Origin: Haemonchus contortus | Lineage: Eukaryota > Nematoda > Chromadorea > Rhabditida > Trichostrongylidae | Direction of reading: 5' to 3' | Assembly: GCA_000469685.2 (NCBI GenBank) | Contig: LS997565.1 | Location: 21,807,740 to 21,871,739, forward strand | Length of the DNA: 64,000 bases | Shown: piece after piece, positions 46,089 to 57,100 of the stretch | Layout: each line of letters starts with the position of its first letter | Position numbering within the stretch: position 1 is the stretch's first letter | Translations under genes and position numbers: made by a program | Notes under the pieces: generated by a model | Database searches by the model: none | The model's input: only the letters and a program-made list of their open reading frames with translations | What the model was told of the DNA's origin: nothing

Positions 46089-46900
46089 ATCCTTACTATA
46101 TATAAACCACAAATGTCCACTTTCTGTATGTTTGTACGTAGCTTATCACTATCACTATATCTAGGGGGCGTCGAAACACGTGGAACTGCTCAGACAGGTT
46201 GGAACAAGTGGGGGATTATGGATGAACAAGTGGAAAACGAGCCAAACTCCTTGGGTACACGTGATCTAAGCTAGGCTCCGCTCACTAGGGGCGGGGCTTG
46301 CAATAATAGTGCAGTTCGCGGTAAATCTGTGACTCCTTTGCTCTTGAGCGTAAAGTACTCAAATTTAACCAGAGATGTAGGTGGCAAGATGAGAACACTA
46401 ATGGTAGGAGACAGGTGTGGACTCCGCCCAGTGAGGGCCGGGTTTCCTCAAAAATAGTTAAATTGGACCTGGGTCGTTCAAACTTGGCAGAGATGTAGGT
46501 GGCGAGATGGGAAACCAGTGGTAGGCGGCAGGTGTAGACTCCGCTCACTGGGGGCGGAACTTCCTCAAAAACAGTCAAATTGGACATGGGTCGTTCAAAT
46601 TTGATAGGAGCACAGGCGGCAGGATGGGAACACATATGGTGGGTGGCAGGATCGGACCCCGTCCACAGGGGGCGGGGTTAGTGTGGAATAAATGTTTCAG
46701 GGGAAAATCATAACCCGTGTCCCTGTGAACCTAGAGAGTTAAAATTTATTAGGAAGTACCCGAGGAAGGGTGGGAACACTAATGGCGAGTGGCAGGATCG
46801 GGCCACAGGGGGCGGGGTTTGTGCCAAAAGTATTAATTTGGCCCTAGGGCGTTCAAACTTTGCAGGAGTATAGGCGGCAGGATGGGACCACTCAGTGTGC
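46089..46900 (+). repeat. dispersed repeat starting TCCTTACTATATATAAA, with tandem units
   Basis: Starts with the same terminal word as the 40929 insert and is also preceded by A. It then contains units with GGTGGCAAGATGAGAACAC and GGGCGGAACTTCCTC, ending near the RTE 5' region at 46900. Confidence 0.6.
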
Positions 46901-49900
46901 TTATGCTCGAAAGCCATCTGGCGCGTCCCCAGGTTGTGGATTGAGGAAAGGTCGTCCACCGTAGCGGTTAGCTGCGAATATATTGAATAAGCAGTCGCGA
47001 ACAATCGAGCGAACAAAGCAGCTATAGGACAAGAGGACTGCCAACCCGAATGTACTGCTGCAACAGAAAACCGGCAAAAACTTTGAAAATGGTATGATTT
47101 GGACCCGAGATGGGCGTGCGAGGATGCCCCGACTCTGCACAACAAGCCCACACCTCGGCGTAAGGCAGGGGCGGAATAAGGACCACGGACGCATCAGAAT
47201 ACACATCGCTTCCCACAACGTCAGGACATTATCGACGGACTCTCTCCTAGACATATACCTGCAACAGATAGAGAAGATCAAAGCCGACATCGTCGGTGTT
47301 TGCGAAACTAGGAGAGCACGAGCAGTCTCAGCGAAGTGGTCGAGCGGTGAAGAAATTCTGCTAGGAGGAGGGGCTGATAATGTGTCCAGAACAGGTGGAG
47401 TCGGTTTTATCGTGAAAGCGAAGATGGCCCCGTATGTTATTTCTTGCGATATTCAGTCCCCACGAGTTGCGGTCCTGAAGATCAAGTTGCAAAAGCTGGG
47501 GGATCGAACGCGACAAAATCGTGCAAGTATATGCGCCCACTGCATCAGCAGAGGACGACGAACTTGAGCATTTCTACGAGGAAATAGAGAGGGCTTTGAA
47601 GGTCAAATCGACGTACACTATTGTTCAAGGCGATTTTAACGCCGTAGTCGGCTCCCGATTGGACGGTACGGAACACCTTCTAGGAAGGTACGGCGTAGGA
47701 GTAAGAAACGAAAGAGGAAACCGACTAGTCGAGTTTGCAGAACAACACAAATTCTCGATAATGAACACCTTCTTCGAGAAAAAAGCCAAGCGTCTTTGGA
47801 CTTGGAGGAGCCCGGACACGAAAACTTTAAGACAGATTGATTATGTGCTTACCGATACACCGAGATTGTTCGCCGACGTCTCCGTCATTGGGGAAAGTGT
47901 GATTGCGACCGGCTCCGATCCCGACTTCTGCGCTCGGTGATCCTCTGCGATGTCAGAAAAGAAAATCGAGTTCTACACTCGCGAAGAACACTCATACGAC
48001 GTACTTTCAATGCCGACATGTACGCAACGATGATTGCGTCGCCAGACCTACAGATGAAGTCTGGTAATAGCATCGATGCCGACTACGAAGATCTAGTGGA
48101 GAAAATAATGCACGCCGTAAAGGCATCGAGCACAGCAACGGAACCAGCGAGGTGACGGCGTATAACTCCAGAAGCGGTGCAAATGATGAAGAAGAGAGCG
48201 CGCATGAAAGCCGAAGGACGAGTGCAAACCGCGGATTACAGGGAACTCTGCGAAGCGTTAAGGAAAAAGATAAAATGCGACTATGAAGGCTACAGACAAA
48301 AGAAACTCCGCGAAGCAGCTGAAAGAAGGGTTAGTCTGAAAGCCGTAGAAAGGGATATTTGTCTTAGGCACCACATTCCATCTGCTCTCAAGGACAATAC
48401 AGGTCTCAGGACAACCAACCGCCTCCAGATGAACGAAATATGTACTAAGTTTTTTAACGACTTGTACTGTTCAAAGGCGGTCGTCGCAAGAGCCGTTCAA
48501 AACACTGCAGAAGAACCGATCCCAGATGTTATGTGGGAAGAAGTGGAGCATGCAGTAAAACAGATTAAGGCGGGGAAAAGCCCAGGTTGCGACAACATAC
48601 GTCCCGAACACCTGAAAGCAGGTGGATTGCCTCTCTTTAAAGCGCTGGCCCAGCGCTCCAGAGAAGAGGATTCCGGCGCCATGGAAGAAATCACGGACGA
48701 TACTGCTGATGAAAAAAGGCGATCCCGAGAGTTTGGACAACTACAGACCCATTACATTGCTGTCCCAAGTCTATAAGGACTTTACCAGAATAATTCTGAA
48801 TCGCATAGTTGGAGACCTGGACATAGCCATGAGCCGAGAGCAAGCGGGATTTCGAAGTGGGTACTCCACACTTGACCATCTCCACGTCGTACGTCAGCTT
48901 ACCGAAAAATGTGGAGAGTATCGGATTCCATTATGCATCGCGTTTGTCGACTACAGGAAAGCATTCGACTCTATCGAAACAAACGCATGCTAAATGCGAT
49001 GAGTAGATACGGGGTCAATTCGTGCTATGTCGACCTTCTCGAAGAGCTGAACAAAGGCTGTACTACCGAAATCAAGCTCTTCAACGATCCATGTCAAATA
49101 AAAATATGCAAGGGCGTTCGACAAGGCGACACGATTTCTCCGAAATTGTTTGCATTAACTTTGGAAGCCCTGTTCACTGATCTTGACTAGACCGGAAGTA
49201 TTGAGATCGACGGAGAAAACCTAACCTATCTACTCTTTGCAGACGACTGCGTCGTTTTTGCACATGATGCATCAGAGCACCAGGCGAAACTTGTGCAACT
49301 ACAGACGAAATCGAGTGAAATCGGACTTGAAATGAACTTGTCCAAAACGAAGTGGATGCACAACCAATTCAGTCCTACAGCGACAGTCAAAATAAATGAC
49401 GAAACCATCGAAGAAGTGAAAAGCTTTAAGTATCTCGGACACCAGCTCAGTTTCACAGAAGGCAGCAGTGGAGAGTACAGCAGGCGCAGGAAGGCAGCTT
49501 GGTCTAGCTTCAACAACATTTCAACGCTACTACTAGACGAAGACCTCCCGATGAAACTGAAAGCGTCCCTTTTCTACTCGACTGTGATACCCGCGGTTTT
49601 GTATGGCGCAGAATGCTGGTCGTCTACGAAGGCAGACGAAGAGAAATTTGCTGTAATGCAAAGATCTATGGAACGCAGAATTTGCAAGGTGTCACTTCGT
49701 GAACATATCACAAACACAGAATTACGAAGACGAAGTGGCCTTGTCGATGTTGTCCAGGAAATGTATAAACGTAAACGAGAATGGGCCGGTCATGTGGCAC
49801 GATTGAAAGACAACCGATGGACCTTCCGGCTAACGAATTGGGTCCCACTGGATCACAAGCGAGCGCCGGGAAGGCCTAAATTGAGATGGGCCGATCCTAT

Positions 49901-50012
49901 GGTGAATATGCTCGGCCAACAATGGAAACGACGTGCGCAGGACCGGAATGGATGGCTCAAAGTCGACTTGCGTGAATGGAGAAGTTCGCGAGGACAAGTC
50001 GGATACAGGTGA
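46900..50012 (+). mobile_element. RTE-clade non-LTR retrotransposon, near full length, frameshifted
   Basis: One long endonuclease-reverse transcriptase ORF, broken into pieces (see the next entry), without a separate gag ORF, which is the RTE layout. The 5' side runs into low-complexity repeat, as does the 3' side at 50013 (TACAGGTGATACAGGTGATG). It is nested between inverted repeat arms 44985-45420 and 50035-50465. Confidence 0.8.
47094..50012 (+). pseudogene. RTE endonuclease-reverse transcriptase, frames broken
   Basis: Pieces in order: 47094-47520 (IASHNVRTLSTD, VGVCETRRARA: endonuclease Asn and Glu motifs), 47521-47940 (YTIVQGDFNAVVGSR, QIDYVLTD), 47937-48155, 48177-48640 (IKAGKSPGCDNIRPEHLKAG), 48622-48993 (NYRPITLLSQVYKDFTRI, FVDYRKAFDSIE), 48990-49190 (GVRQGDTISPKLFALTLEAL, then a stop) and 49230-50012 (YLLFADDCVVF, KYLGHQLSF, WAGHVARLKDNRW, RAPGRPKLRWAD). 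All catalytic motifs including FADD remain readable. About five frame changes or stops make it inactive as written. Confidence 0.82.
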
Positions 50013-50034
50013 TACAGGTGATGGTAGGTGGGAT

Positions 50035-50465
50035 TACCGGATCCCGCCCACTGAAGGCGGGATTTGTGCGAAATAAATGCCTGAGCGAAAATCCATTATT
50101 CCTGATCCCGTGGACTTGGAGAGCAAAATCAGTAGGAGTAGAGCGGGAATGATAGGAGCACTTAAGGCCTTAGGGAACAAGATCCAATCTCCAATCGAAT
50201 CCTAGCGCCTTTGTTACTCACGATCTAGCATTGGTTCTTTGATATGTTTCATTCGACAAGAAGGGTAAAAGCACAGATAGGGACCGATTATGAAATTTGG
50301 TCCACTTCTTGCTTACGACCGCTACCCAGCGAAGTTTGTGATTCAATGAAGGATCAGGGATTCTCTCTGCTTTGATATCATTCATGGCAAAACTTATCCG
50401 ACCGCTAACAATCTTGGATTCTCATTTAATGTATCTGTAGAGAAAAGGAGCTACATTCATGGAGA
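50035..50465. repeat. right arm of inverted repeat flanking the RTE element
   Basis: Reverse complement partner of 44985-45420. Includes GATCCAATCTCCAATCGAATCCTAGCG, cut here to its core CGAATCCTAGCG, the word that ends the 40929 insert but continues here. Confidence 0.65.
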
Positions 50466-50519
50466 CATTTGATAATGGTAATATTATGGCTCGACAACAT
50501 TTATGAGGACCATTCAAGG

Positions 50520-50750
50520 CTTTGAATGCACTACCAGTCAAATCTTACTGGGTCATTATTTTTAAAATCAACAGCGACAGATCGAGACAGACAGATTCTA
50601 ATCAAAGGCATAGGCATCGGCACATTTTGTTATCTTTTTGCCCTATTTCCAAAAAGTATCATTCGTTCCAAAGGAGGAGAGTGCTGTTTGCCGTCTATCA
50701 CAACTCTATCATAAGAAGGAGGGAAGCCCGGTGTTAGCCGGGCGGTCCGA
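50520..50750. repeat. dispersed repeat segment ending in a GC hairpin word
   Basis: Matches 37400-37665 and 58480-58740 loosely (CGACAGATCGA, AGTATCATTCGTTCCAAAG, CATAAGAAGGAGGGAAGCCC). Ends in GCCCGGTGTTAGCCGGGC, a perfect short hairpin. Confidence 0.6.
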
Positions 50751-51369
50751 CTGTCTCGATAGCTAAAACGGTAATTTTGTGTGTCTTTTTGCATGCCCGT
50801 TTGTGGGTCCTTCCGAAAGTCACGTGGACACGACGAAGAGTGTGAATGTCAAATAAGCGCGGTGAGGAAACAGTTTTGAAACGGAAAGACGACGTCAATG
50901 CTCTTTATATTGGTCCGTTGATTAATATCCAGACTATTTATGACGTCACAAACTAAAAATCACAACTCGCCTCAGGACAATCAAACACCTAAAAACTCGA
51001 ACAGGGGATCAGAATGGAAACAATTCCACGACAACCTAATGGTGTTAGGAAAACAACACCCACAAAGCGGCATCAGATCGTTCAAATTGGGGAATATTAC
51101 CTAATGGAGAAACGGTTATGAAAAGGGAAGTCAACCGACACTGTTCATAATGGTCCTCTAACAAGTCGTAGGTAAGCGGTAGTGGGCATATGGTGCACGC
51201 ATTAGCGTGCGTAGCAAAACTGGTCTTAGAATAAAGCAACAACAAATGACAACTAGACTACCTAGCTGGAAGCACTCATTAGAATTATTTGATCCCATAT
51301 TTATTTGCTTTGCTCTCAAGCGACGGACTCGAACTGTAGTGAAAAGGCGGGAGTTGAACTATCATCTTG

Positions 51370-52415
51370 GCTATGGGTAGAAAAGGGGACAGAGCAGTGG
51401 CTACGCACTCCTTGGAAGCGAACCGCAACACAGATCCACGTCAGTCGGCTGTGACGCCCAGTCGCCACGTGTGGGGTCATAGGAGCTTGACGAAACTTCG
51501 GGACACGGGTATACCGACCACCAACGTGGAAACGCCAAGCTGGGTAAGCATTACGAGAACGGACCAGGCAATGCGTAGTACTTTACCCGAATAAACGTTA
51601 ATTGGAAATCAGGACCCGCCACTGAGGTGTATTCAAAAACATGAGCAGCTTCCAACAGCTATGCAATCTGGTATGAGTACTTCATCAGCATCTCTCTGCT
51701 TAAAGGAACTATTCACCCTGAAAAGAACATAAAGAAACCAAACAAAAGTCAAAACATAAAAAAAAGAAGAACTAGGAGTTAGAGTCAGCGGCCACATCTG
51801 TTTAGTCCACAGCGCCCAATCCCAAACACTGAAGAAATGCACTGGGAAAAGAACTTAATTATTCCGTTATTACTCGAAATCACGAATTTCGAGAAGCCCT
51901 AGCAAGTCAACTTTCCTGAGTCTACTTTTGAAAATGATAGCACACGGAGCCATTTGTATTTCACGAGACAACGCTTGAATCCACCGTGCTCCGCGAAAGA
52001 AAAGAGAATTTTGAATTTTTTCTCGATTCAGTTTTGCGAGTGCGGGACATTGTAGAGAGAACGAGAGAGTGCGCCCTCTACAACGTCGAAATACCCAATA
52101 GTGATTTGGTTTGAGTTTCATTTCTCCACGGAGCATCTTAAAAGAAAACACGAGGTCACAGAAAACACACCGATAAAGAAGCGTCTTGAGATTTAGGAAG
52201 CGAAAGCGCTCCTTGTAGTCTGGCACATTCCTGGAATATGTTGGGTTCCGATCACATCTAGACAGCACCACTCTCGTGAAAGCCTGTTGAACTTTTTCAA
52301 TTTTCGCTTGGAGTTTCCTTGTATGTTTGTTTCCAAAATTGAAAAAGTTCAGCAGACCTTCACGAGCAGACTTCCCATAGGTTATGAATTTCCGTGCAAA
52401 CAAACAAACAAACAA
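51370..52415 (-). mobile_element. CR1-type LINE 3' fragment C
   Basis: 51870-52415 on the minus strand encodes the C-terminal tail of a CR1 ORF2 (KIEKVQQAFTRVVLSR, FRFLNLKTLLYRCVFCDLVF, LLGLLEIRDF), aligned with the tail of CR1-B (LEKVQKTFTRILFYRA, LLEVLGVDDVS). 51400-51600 matches the CR1-B 3' UTR near 17840-18000 (CGGGACACGGGTATACCGAC against CGGACACGGGTATGCCGACC). The upstream part is lost, and a CAAA microsatellite with a TATATAGTAAGGA word abuts it at 52400-52446. Confidence 0.75.
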
Positions 52416-52647
52416 ACAGACGCGAGCACTTTATATATAGTAAGGACTTTACAGTAAAAATCAAGATCCCTTTTGTACTTTGAACCCCTTATTTCTCAAC
52501 GAGTTACCCTAGTTAGCCTTGACCTCACCTCTCCACAAAGTGCAAGTGCAGCGCTTTCCGTGAGCCCGCAAAATTTCTCTTCCGCACTTTTTTCTTCCAC
52601 TGACATGGACTGAAGGTCTGTGATGAGACCGAAGACCGTGTAGTAAG

Positions 52648-52775
52648 GGCGGAAGTGGTGTAGTGGCAACTTCCTCACTTCACACGTATGGTTATGGGCG
52701 CATGACTACCAGACTCCGTCGAATGCGGGAGCATTCCTCAGACAGGACTGATAATCGCCCAAAGAGTTCATCTTT
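52648..52775 (+). repeat. SINE-like fragment, copy 4
   Basis: GGAAGTGGTGTAGTGGCAAC (A-box-like) is followed by GACTCCGTCGAATGCGGGAG and a CAGACAGGACTGATAATCGC tail, resembling the ends of copies 1 and 3 with the middle missing. Confidence 0.45.
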
Positions 52776-52908
52776 TTTCTGTCCTTTACTTTTAGCGTAA
52801 AACGGCACAAGCGCTCCCAGTCTACCAATCAATCACAACAGCATGCATTTCTGCTCCTGTCAGTGGGGTTTTCACTCTTTCTGTAGCTCTAGACTACTTT
52901 GATGAACA

Positions 52909-54009
52909 TCAGCTCTGTGATGCAGCCCAACCACGGGCATTAAGTGCACAAGGATCGATTCCGCGCTCACTCCGTTGAGCTCCTCTGCACCCATCATCAT
53001 TCAGTCACCCTCCAACTCTCCTTTTATGTTTCTCAGAGAGGGACGTGTACAGCTGGAGCAGCTTGCGTTCGATTCACACCCAGTGAGATCAAGGATGATG
53101 CACTATTCGTTCCAATCGTTGACAATCACGACTGCCTCTCTGTCTAACCAAGGAGCGGTAGTCTACTTATCGTGAAACTTTGAATGGAGAGCAGATAAAT
53201 CGATAGAGTTTTGAATGCTGGTTACGAAAGTGGAAATTGAAACTGCAAAATGGTTTCCCTTGAAAAGTTATGGGGGCCAGAATTTTGTTTGACAGTAGTA
53301 TCAATTGGATATGCGAACTCGTCGCCTCGAAGCGCTCACGTGGCCTTGTGGTAGTGGTCTGGCTTCATGGGCGTAAGGGTAGGATTTGCTCTTCGCCATT
53401 GTCCACATTTTGCAAATTGTTTTTTCATTTCATTAGAGGCTCTCTGAACCTTTTCTGGCATTTATTCAGGTGAATTCCTCAATTCTGCTTTTATTTTCTG
53501 TCGCCGCCCCTATCCAAGGGAAGTGGTTCTGCACGTTAATGGTATGCCTCTTTCTTATTTCAAAATTCAAGGAACATTCAACAGAAAGTTACTAGAGATG
53601 TTCATTTCTCGACGAGCACTTCATTACGGGATGTAAAATTGAAGTACACAGTATTCCTGCCGGAGCTAATTCAATGATTCAGCCATTGGACGTCTTTTTC
53701 TTCAGTCCTTTGAAGAATGGTATGAAGGGAATAAGAGCTAGAGCTATGTTGAACGCTGCGGACTTCGATGTGACACAGAAGGGTAATATAATTGAGGTTC
53801 TTTCATAAGTATATCGAATAATCAGTGCACCACGTTTTTCAAATTTTTTAAAATGCTCTTGGTACAAGGCTGGGTATGTTGATGAATACCCAGATTCTGC
53901 GTCACAACGGCTGGGTATTCGTTTGGTCTTAAGACGATTGACTGTTTCGTCACCGGATATAGAGAAGAAATCTTCAGCTCTGTGATGCAGCCCAACCACG
54001 GGCATTAAG
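52909..54009. repeat. 36 bp exact direct repeats bracketing about 1 kb
   Basis: 52909-52944 and 53974-54009 are identical (TCAGCTCTGTGATGCAGCCC... ending GGGCATTAAG). The interval carries a pogo-like relic. Confidence 0.85.
53590..53960 (+). mobile_element. pogo/Tigger-type DDE transposase relic
   Basis: The + strand reads GCKIEVHSIPAGANSMIQPL followed by DVFFFSPLKNGMKG, the hallmark (IPAG.TS..QPLD) of pogo/Tigger DDE transposases. After a gap comes WYKAGYVDEYPDSASQRLGI, similar to the A-W-KAGY region that follows in such proteins. The catalytic core upstream is not found. Degenerate. Confidence 0.6.
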
Positions 54010-54039
54010 GATGACTGGACATTCATTGAAGTACGCGAA

Positions 54040-55290
54040 AGTACAAAATGCCACTATCGACTTGAAGAAGGCCTTTGACACCGTTGAGACAGAAGCGGTA
54101 CTTGAAGCCCTGGGCAGTCAGGGTGTTCCTACTCAATATATAAGGATGCTTCGTTAGCTCTACGACAACTTCACTACCAGGATTTCACCATTCTACAAGG
54201 AAGTCATTGTCAACGTGAAAAGAGGTGTCCGGCAAGGCGATACTATTTCGCTCAAACTTTTCAGTGCCGCTCTCGTGAATATCATGCGTCATTTGGAATG
54301 GAAAGACTTGGGAATAAAGGTCGACGGCCGCTTCCTACATCACCTCCGCTTTGCAGACGACATCGTGCTTATAACACCGGACATCGAGCAGGCGGAACGA
54401 ATGCTGGTCGACCTGTGGAAAGATCGGCTCGAGGCTGAACCTAACGAAGGCGATGTTCATGAAAAACGGACTGGTACCTGATGCTCCTTTCACGTTAAAC
54501 GGAACGAATATCTCCGAATGCTCTTGCTATGTGTGTCTAGGTCGGGGAGTAGACATGACAGACCTAGCTCCAGAGCTGTGCAGAAGGAAATGCGCCGCGT
54601 GGGGAGCAGTTAAGAATATCGAGAGAGTAGTGAAGAAGACGAAGAACATCCGGCTCCGCGCTCACCTTTTCGACACTGCTGTCCTTCCTGCTTTGACGTA
54701 CGCCTCAGAGACTTGGACTCTACGAAAGCAAGATGAGCATGCTGTCAGCGTTACTCAACGCGCTTCGAGAAGGACGATGCTAGGATTTTCCCTATACACG
54801 CAAGTGCAGAAGGGAATTCGGAGTTCCGAGCTCCGTCAACGAACGAAGATCAGGGATGCCGTTGATTACGCCAAGAAATCGAAGATCAGGTGGGCCGGAC
54901 ACGTTATGCGATATTGTGATGACCGTTGGATCAGAGCGGTTACTGACTGGATTCCTCGGGACATTAAACGAACTCCAGGAAGGCCGCCAACGAGATGGTC
55001 AAACTTCACCACGAAAGCTTTGAACGGAAGGAATGTTGAACCTCGTGCCCTTGAAGCGAGGACGATTCACTGGACCACTGTGGCTCGTGACAGGGACGAA
55101 TGGAGACGTTACTGGTACCCGCTCGAGGAAGTCGATGATCAACGGGACGTTAGGCGACAGGTAATAGAGAAAGAGAATCAGCATGCACAAAGTTGCATTT
55201 GTGAAGATCATGTCTGCTTCACGCTTTTTTTCAGTTTTTCCATCAATTTATTGCAGGCATCTTGCAAATCTCTAGTAGCTTTCTGTTGAA
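54040..55290 (+). mobile_element. RTE-clade retrotransposon 3' fragment (reverse transcriptase), second subfamily
   Basis: Starts mid reverse transcriptase (IDLKKAFDTVETEAVLEAL), then a stop, then VKRGVRQGDTISLKLFSAAL and [14 protein letters not shown] (FADD) at 54215-54481. After a frame change, 54453-55289 carries [37 protein letters not shown] and [16 protein letters not shown]. The endonuclease half is missing. It differs clearly from the RTE at 47094-50012, so a different lineage. Confidence 0.8.
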
Positions 55291-55329
55291 TTTCTTTGAA
55301 TTTTGAATTAAAAAAGAGTCATTTAATTA

Positions 55330-55787
55330 ACGTGCAGAATTACTTTCCTTGGATAGGGGCGACGAGAGAAAGTAAAAGCAAAAATGAGGAATTCACTCAA
55401 AGAAATGCCAGAAATGGTTTAGAGAGCCTTTTACGAAATGAAAAAAACACTTTGCAAGAATGTCGACCACGACGGGGAGCAAACACTCTTTTCTTACAAC
55501 CATGAAGCTGACTGGTGGAAGACTCTTCAGATGTTCTGCTTTGATCTATGGGACCGGGCGCCATACATTTCTTCATAGACGTGGTGGCAAGTCGTATTGC
55601 GGAAGGGACAATTGAAGGAGCGATATATCCGACTTGCCTAAGATGGTGGGTGGCTAGGTAGACGTGGCTGTCGGAGAAATCCCGTTAAAAGTCGCAGATG
55701 ACCTTCGCCGTTGCCCTTCGAGATGCAGTAATGTTTCGTCAGTCATATTATGAGGAAAGTTTTCTCGATCTTGCAGTTAGAGAAGCC
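55330..55787 (+). other. coding-like fragment of unknown origin next to duplication copy B
   Basis: Conceptual translation with frame changes gives NVDHDGEQTLFSYNHEADWW, CFDLWDRAPYI and then QSYYEESFLDLAVREARSG. It reads like real protein but with stops and shifts, and stops exactly where duplication copy B begins at 55788. Family not recognised. Confidence 0.3.
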
Positions 55788-55794
55788 AGGTCGG

Positions 55795-57100
55795 GCTTTG
55801 TGGATGCTCCTTCCAGCCTCCGCGGCTTCGTCCATAGCTGTTGCTCTTCTCTCTTTCAGATCTTCCTCTATCGCTTCTCTGCATACTTCACAATTCGGAC
55901 GTTTATTGATGATTGCCTGTAGCTAGCGCGATTCCACCTCGGCGTATTAGCTCGAGAGTCTTCGAAGAGAGTCGTCCCTTGACTACTTGTAGACACTCTG
56001 CTTTCCTGGGGCAATCGTGAAGATGTTCGACGAACCGGTTGTATTCTTTATCGATGTTGTCGCTGACGGAATTTGCCCACAAACTCGCCAATGAAGAGAA
56101 GTGATCCCAGTGACCACAATCGTGGGGCTTCGTTTCCTGAACTTCATAGCTCTTTCGCCATGCACTGAGAAGCAGAATCCAGCGCGCAGGAGACGATGAT
56201 CCGATCCCGTGTAGAACCTCGGAATAACAGCGACGTCAGTCGGGCAAAATTTCCGATTGAAGATGATGTGGTCTATTTCATCATGGAACTGTCCCCCAGG
56301 TGACTCCCATGTCCATCGCAAATTAGAGGGCTTCTGGAATTGTGAGTTACCATGGATGGTGTGGGTCGACATGATAAATTTGGAAAGTCTTCCACCCTGC
56401 CCCCATTCCATTCCATTCCTTGAATTCCGATGTGGAGCTCTTCAACCGTTCTTCTGGGGCCAATCTTGGCATTGAAATCACCGACGATGACCTTGAAGGA
56501 AGTGTGGTCTTCTCTGTAGACCCTCTCCCGATCCACATAAAACGCTTCCAACTCCTCTTCTTCGCAGTTGGTGTGTAGGCAACGTAAATGCTGCAGCGAT
56601 GCCTTCATGTCCCGTTCAGTCCGATGACGTCGTACTTGATCTTCCTAGCTTGCATTCATCAGGTCTTCTATACACGCTTTAGTTGCAAGCGTGCGAACTT
56701 GCGTTAAAAACAGATCGCCATCTTGGCCCTTCTCCTTTTTTGCAGCCCTGGTTTGGCCCTGAGATTTTAGCAGCCTCTCCCGAGTGGTCCTAACGCGGCG
56801 TATTGGAGGCTCCCTCAGGTTCAGGGGTATGAGGCTCATTTCTATTATTGTTTTTGGCAAGCGGATTCCCAACGTCTAGCTTGCCTGTACTTTGGCTTAT
56901 CTGGTGTTCTTAGGTGAGGAACCGACGCTCTCGGCAGAACTGAAACTTTTTTGAAGAGGCTGCATCGGTAAATCTGATCTAAATTTGGGGAAAAATTTCG
57001 GACGGTATGTGTTCCAAACATGCGTTTTTTTTGAACATGCATTTGACTAGGAGATTCATCCGGAAGGACGCGGTTAACATTGAAATGAATGGGAGTAGGG
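55795..57100 (-). mobile_element. RTE-type retrotransposon 5' fragment (endonuclease), copy B
   Basis: Same fragment as 34960-36260. Here FKVIVGDFNAKIGPRRTVEE is in one frame (56273-56608), and RWTWESPGGQFHDEIDHIIF with FYTGSDHRLLRAGFCFSV in another (55983-56411). The two copies break the frame at different places although otherwise nearly identical. Confidence 0.75.

Noticed and set aside
47885..48073. Minus-strand ORFs within the RTE element
   Set aside because: Antisense to the endonuclease-reverse transcriptase reading frame.
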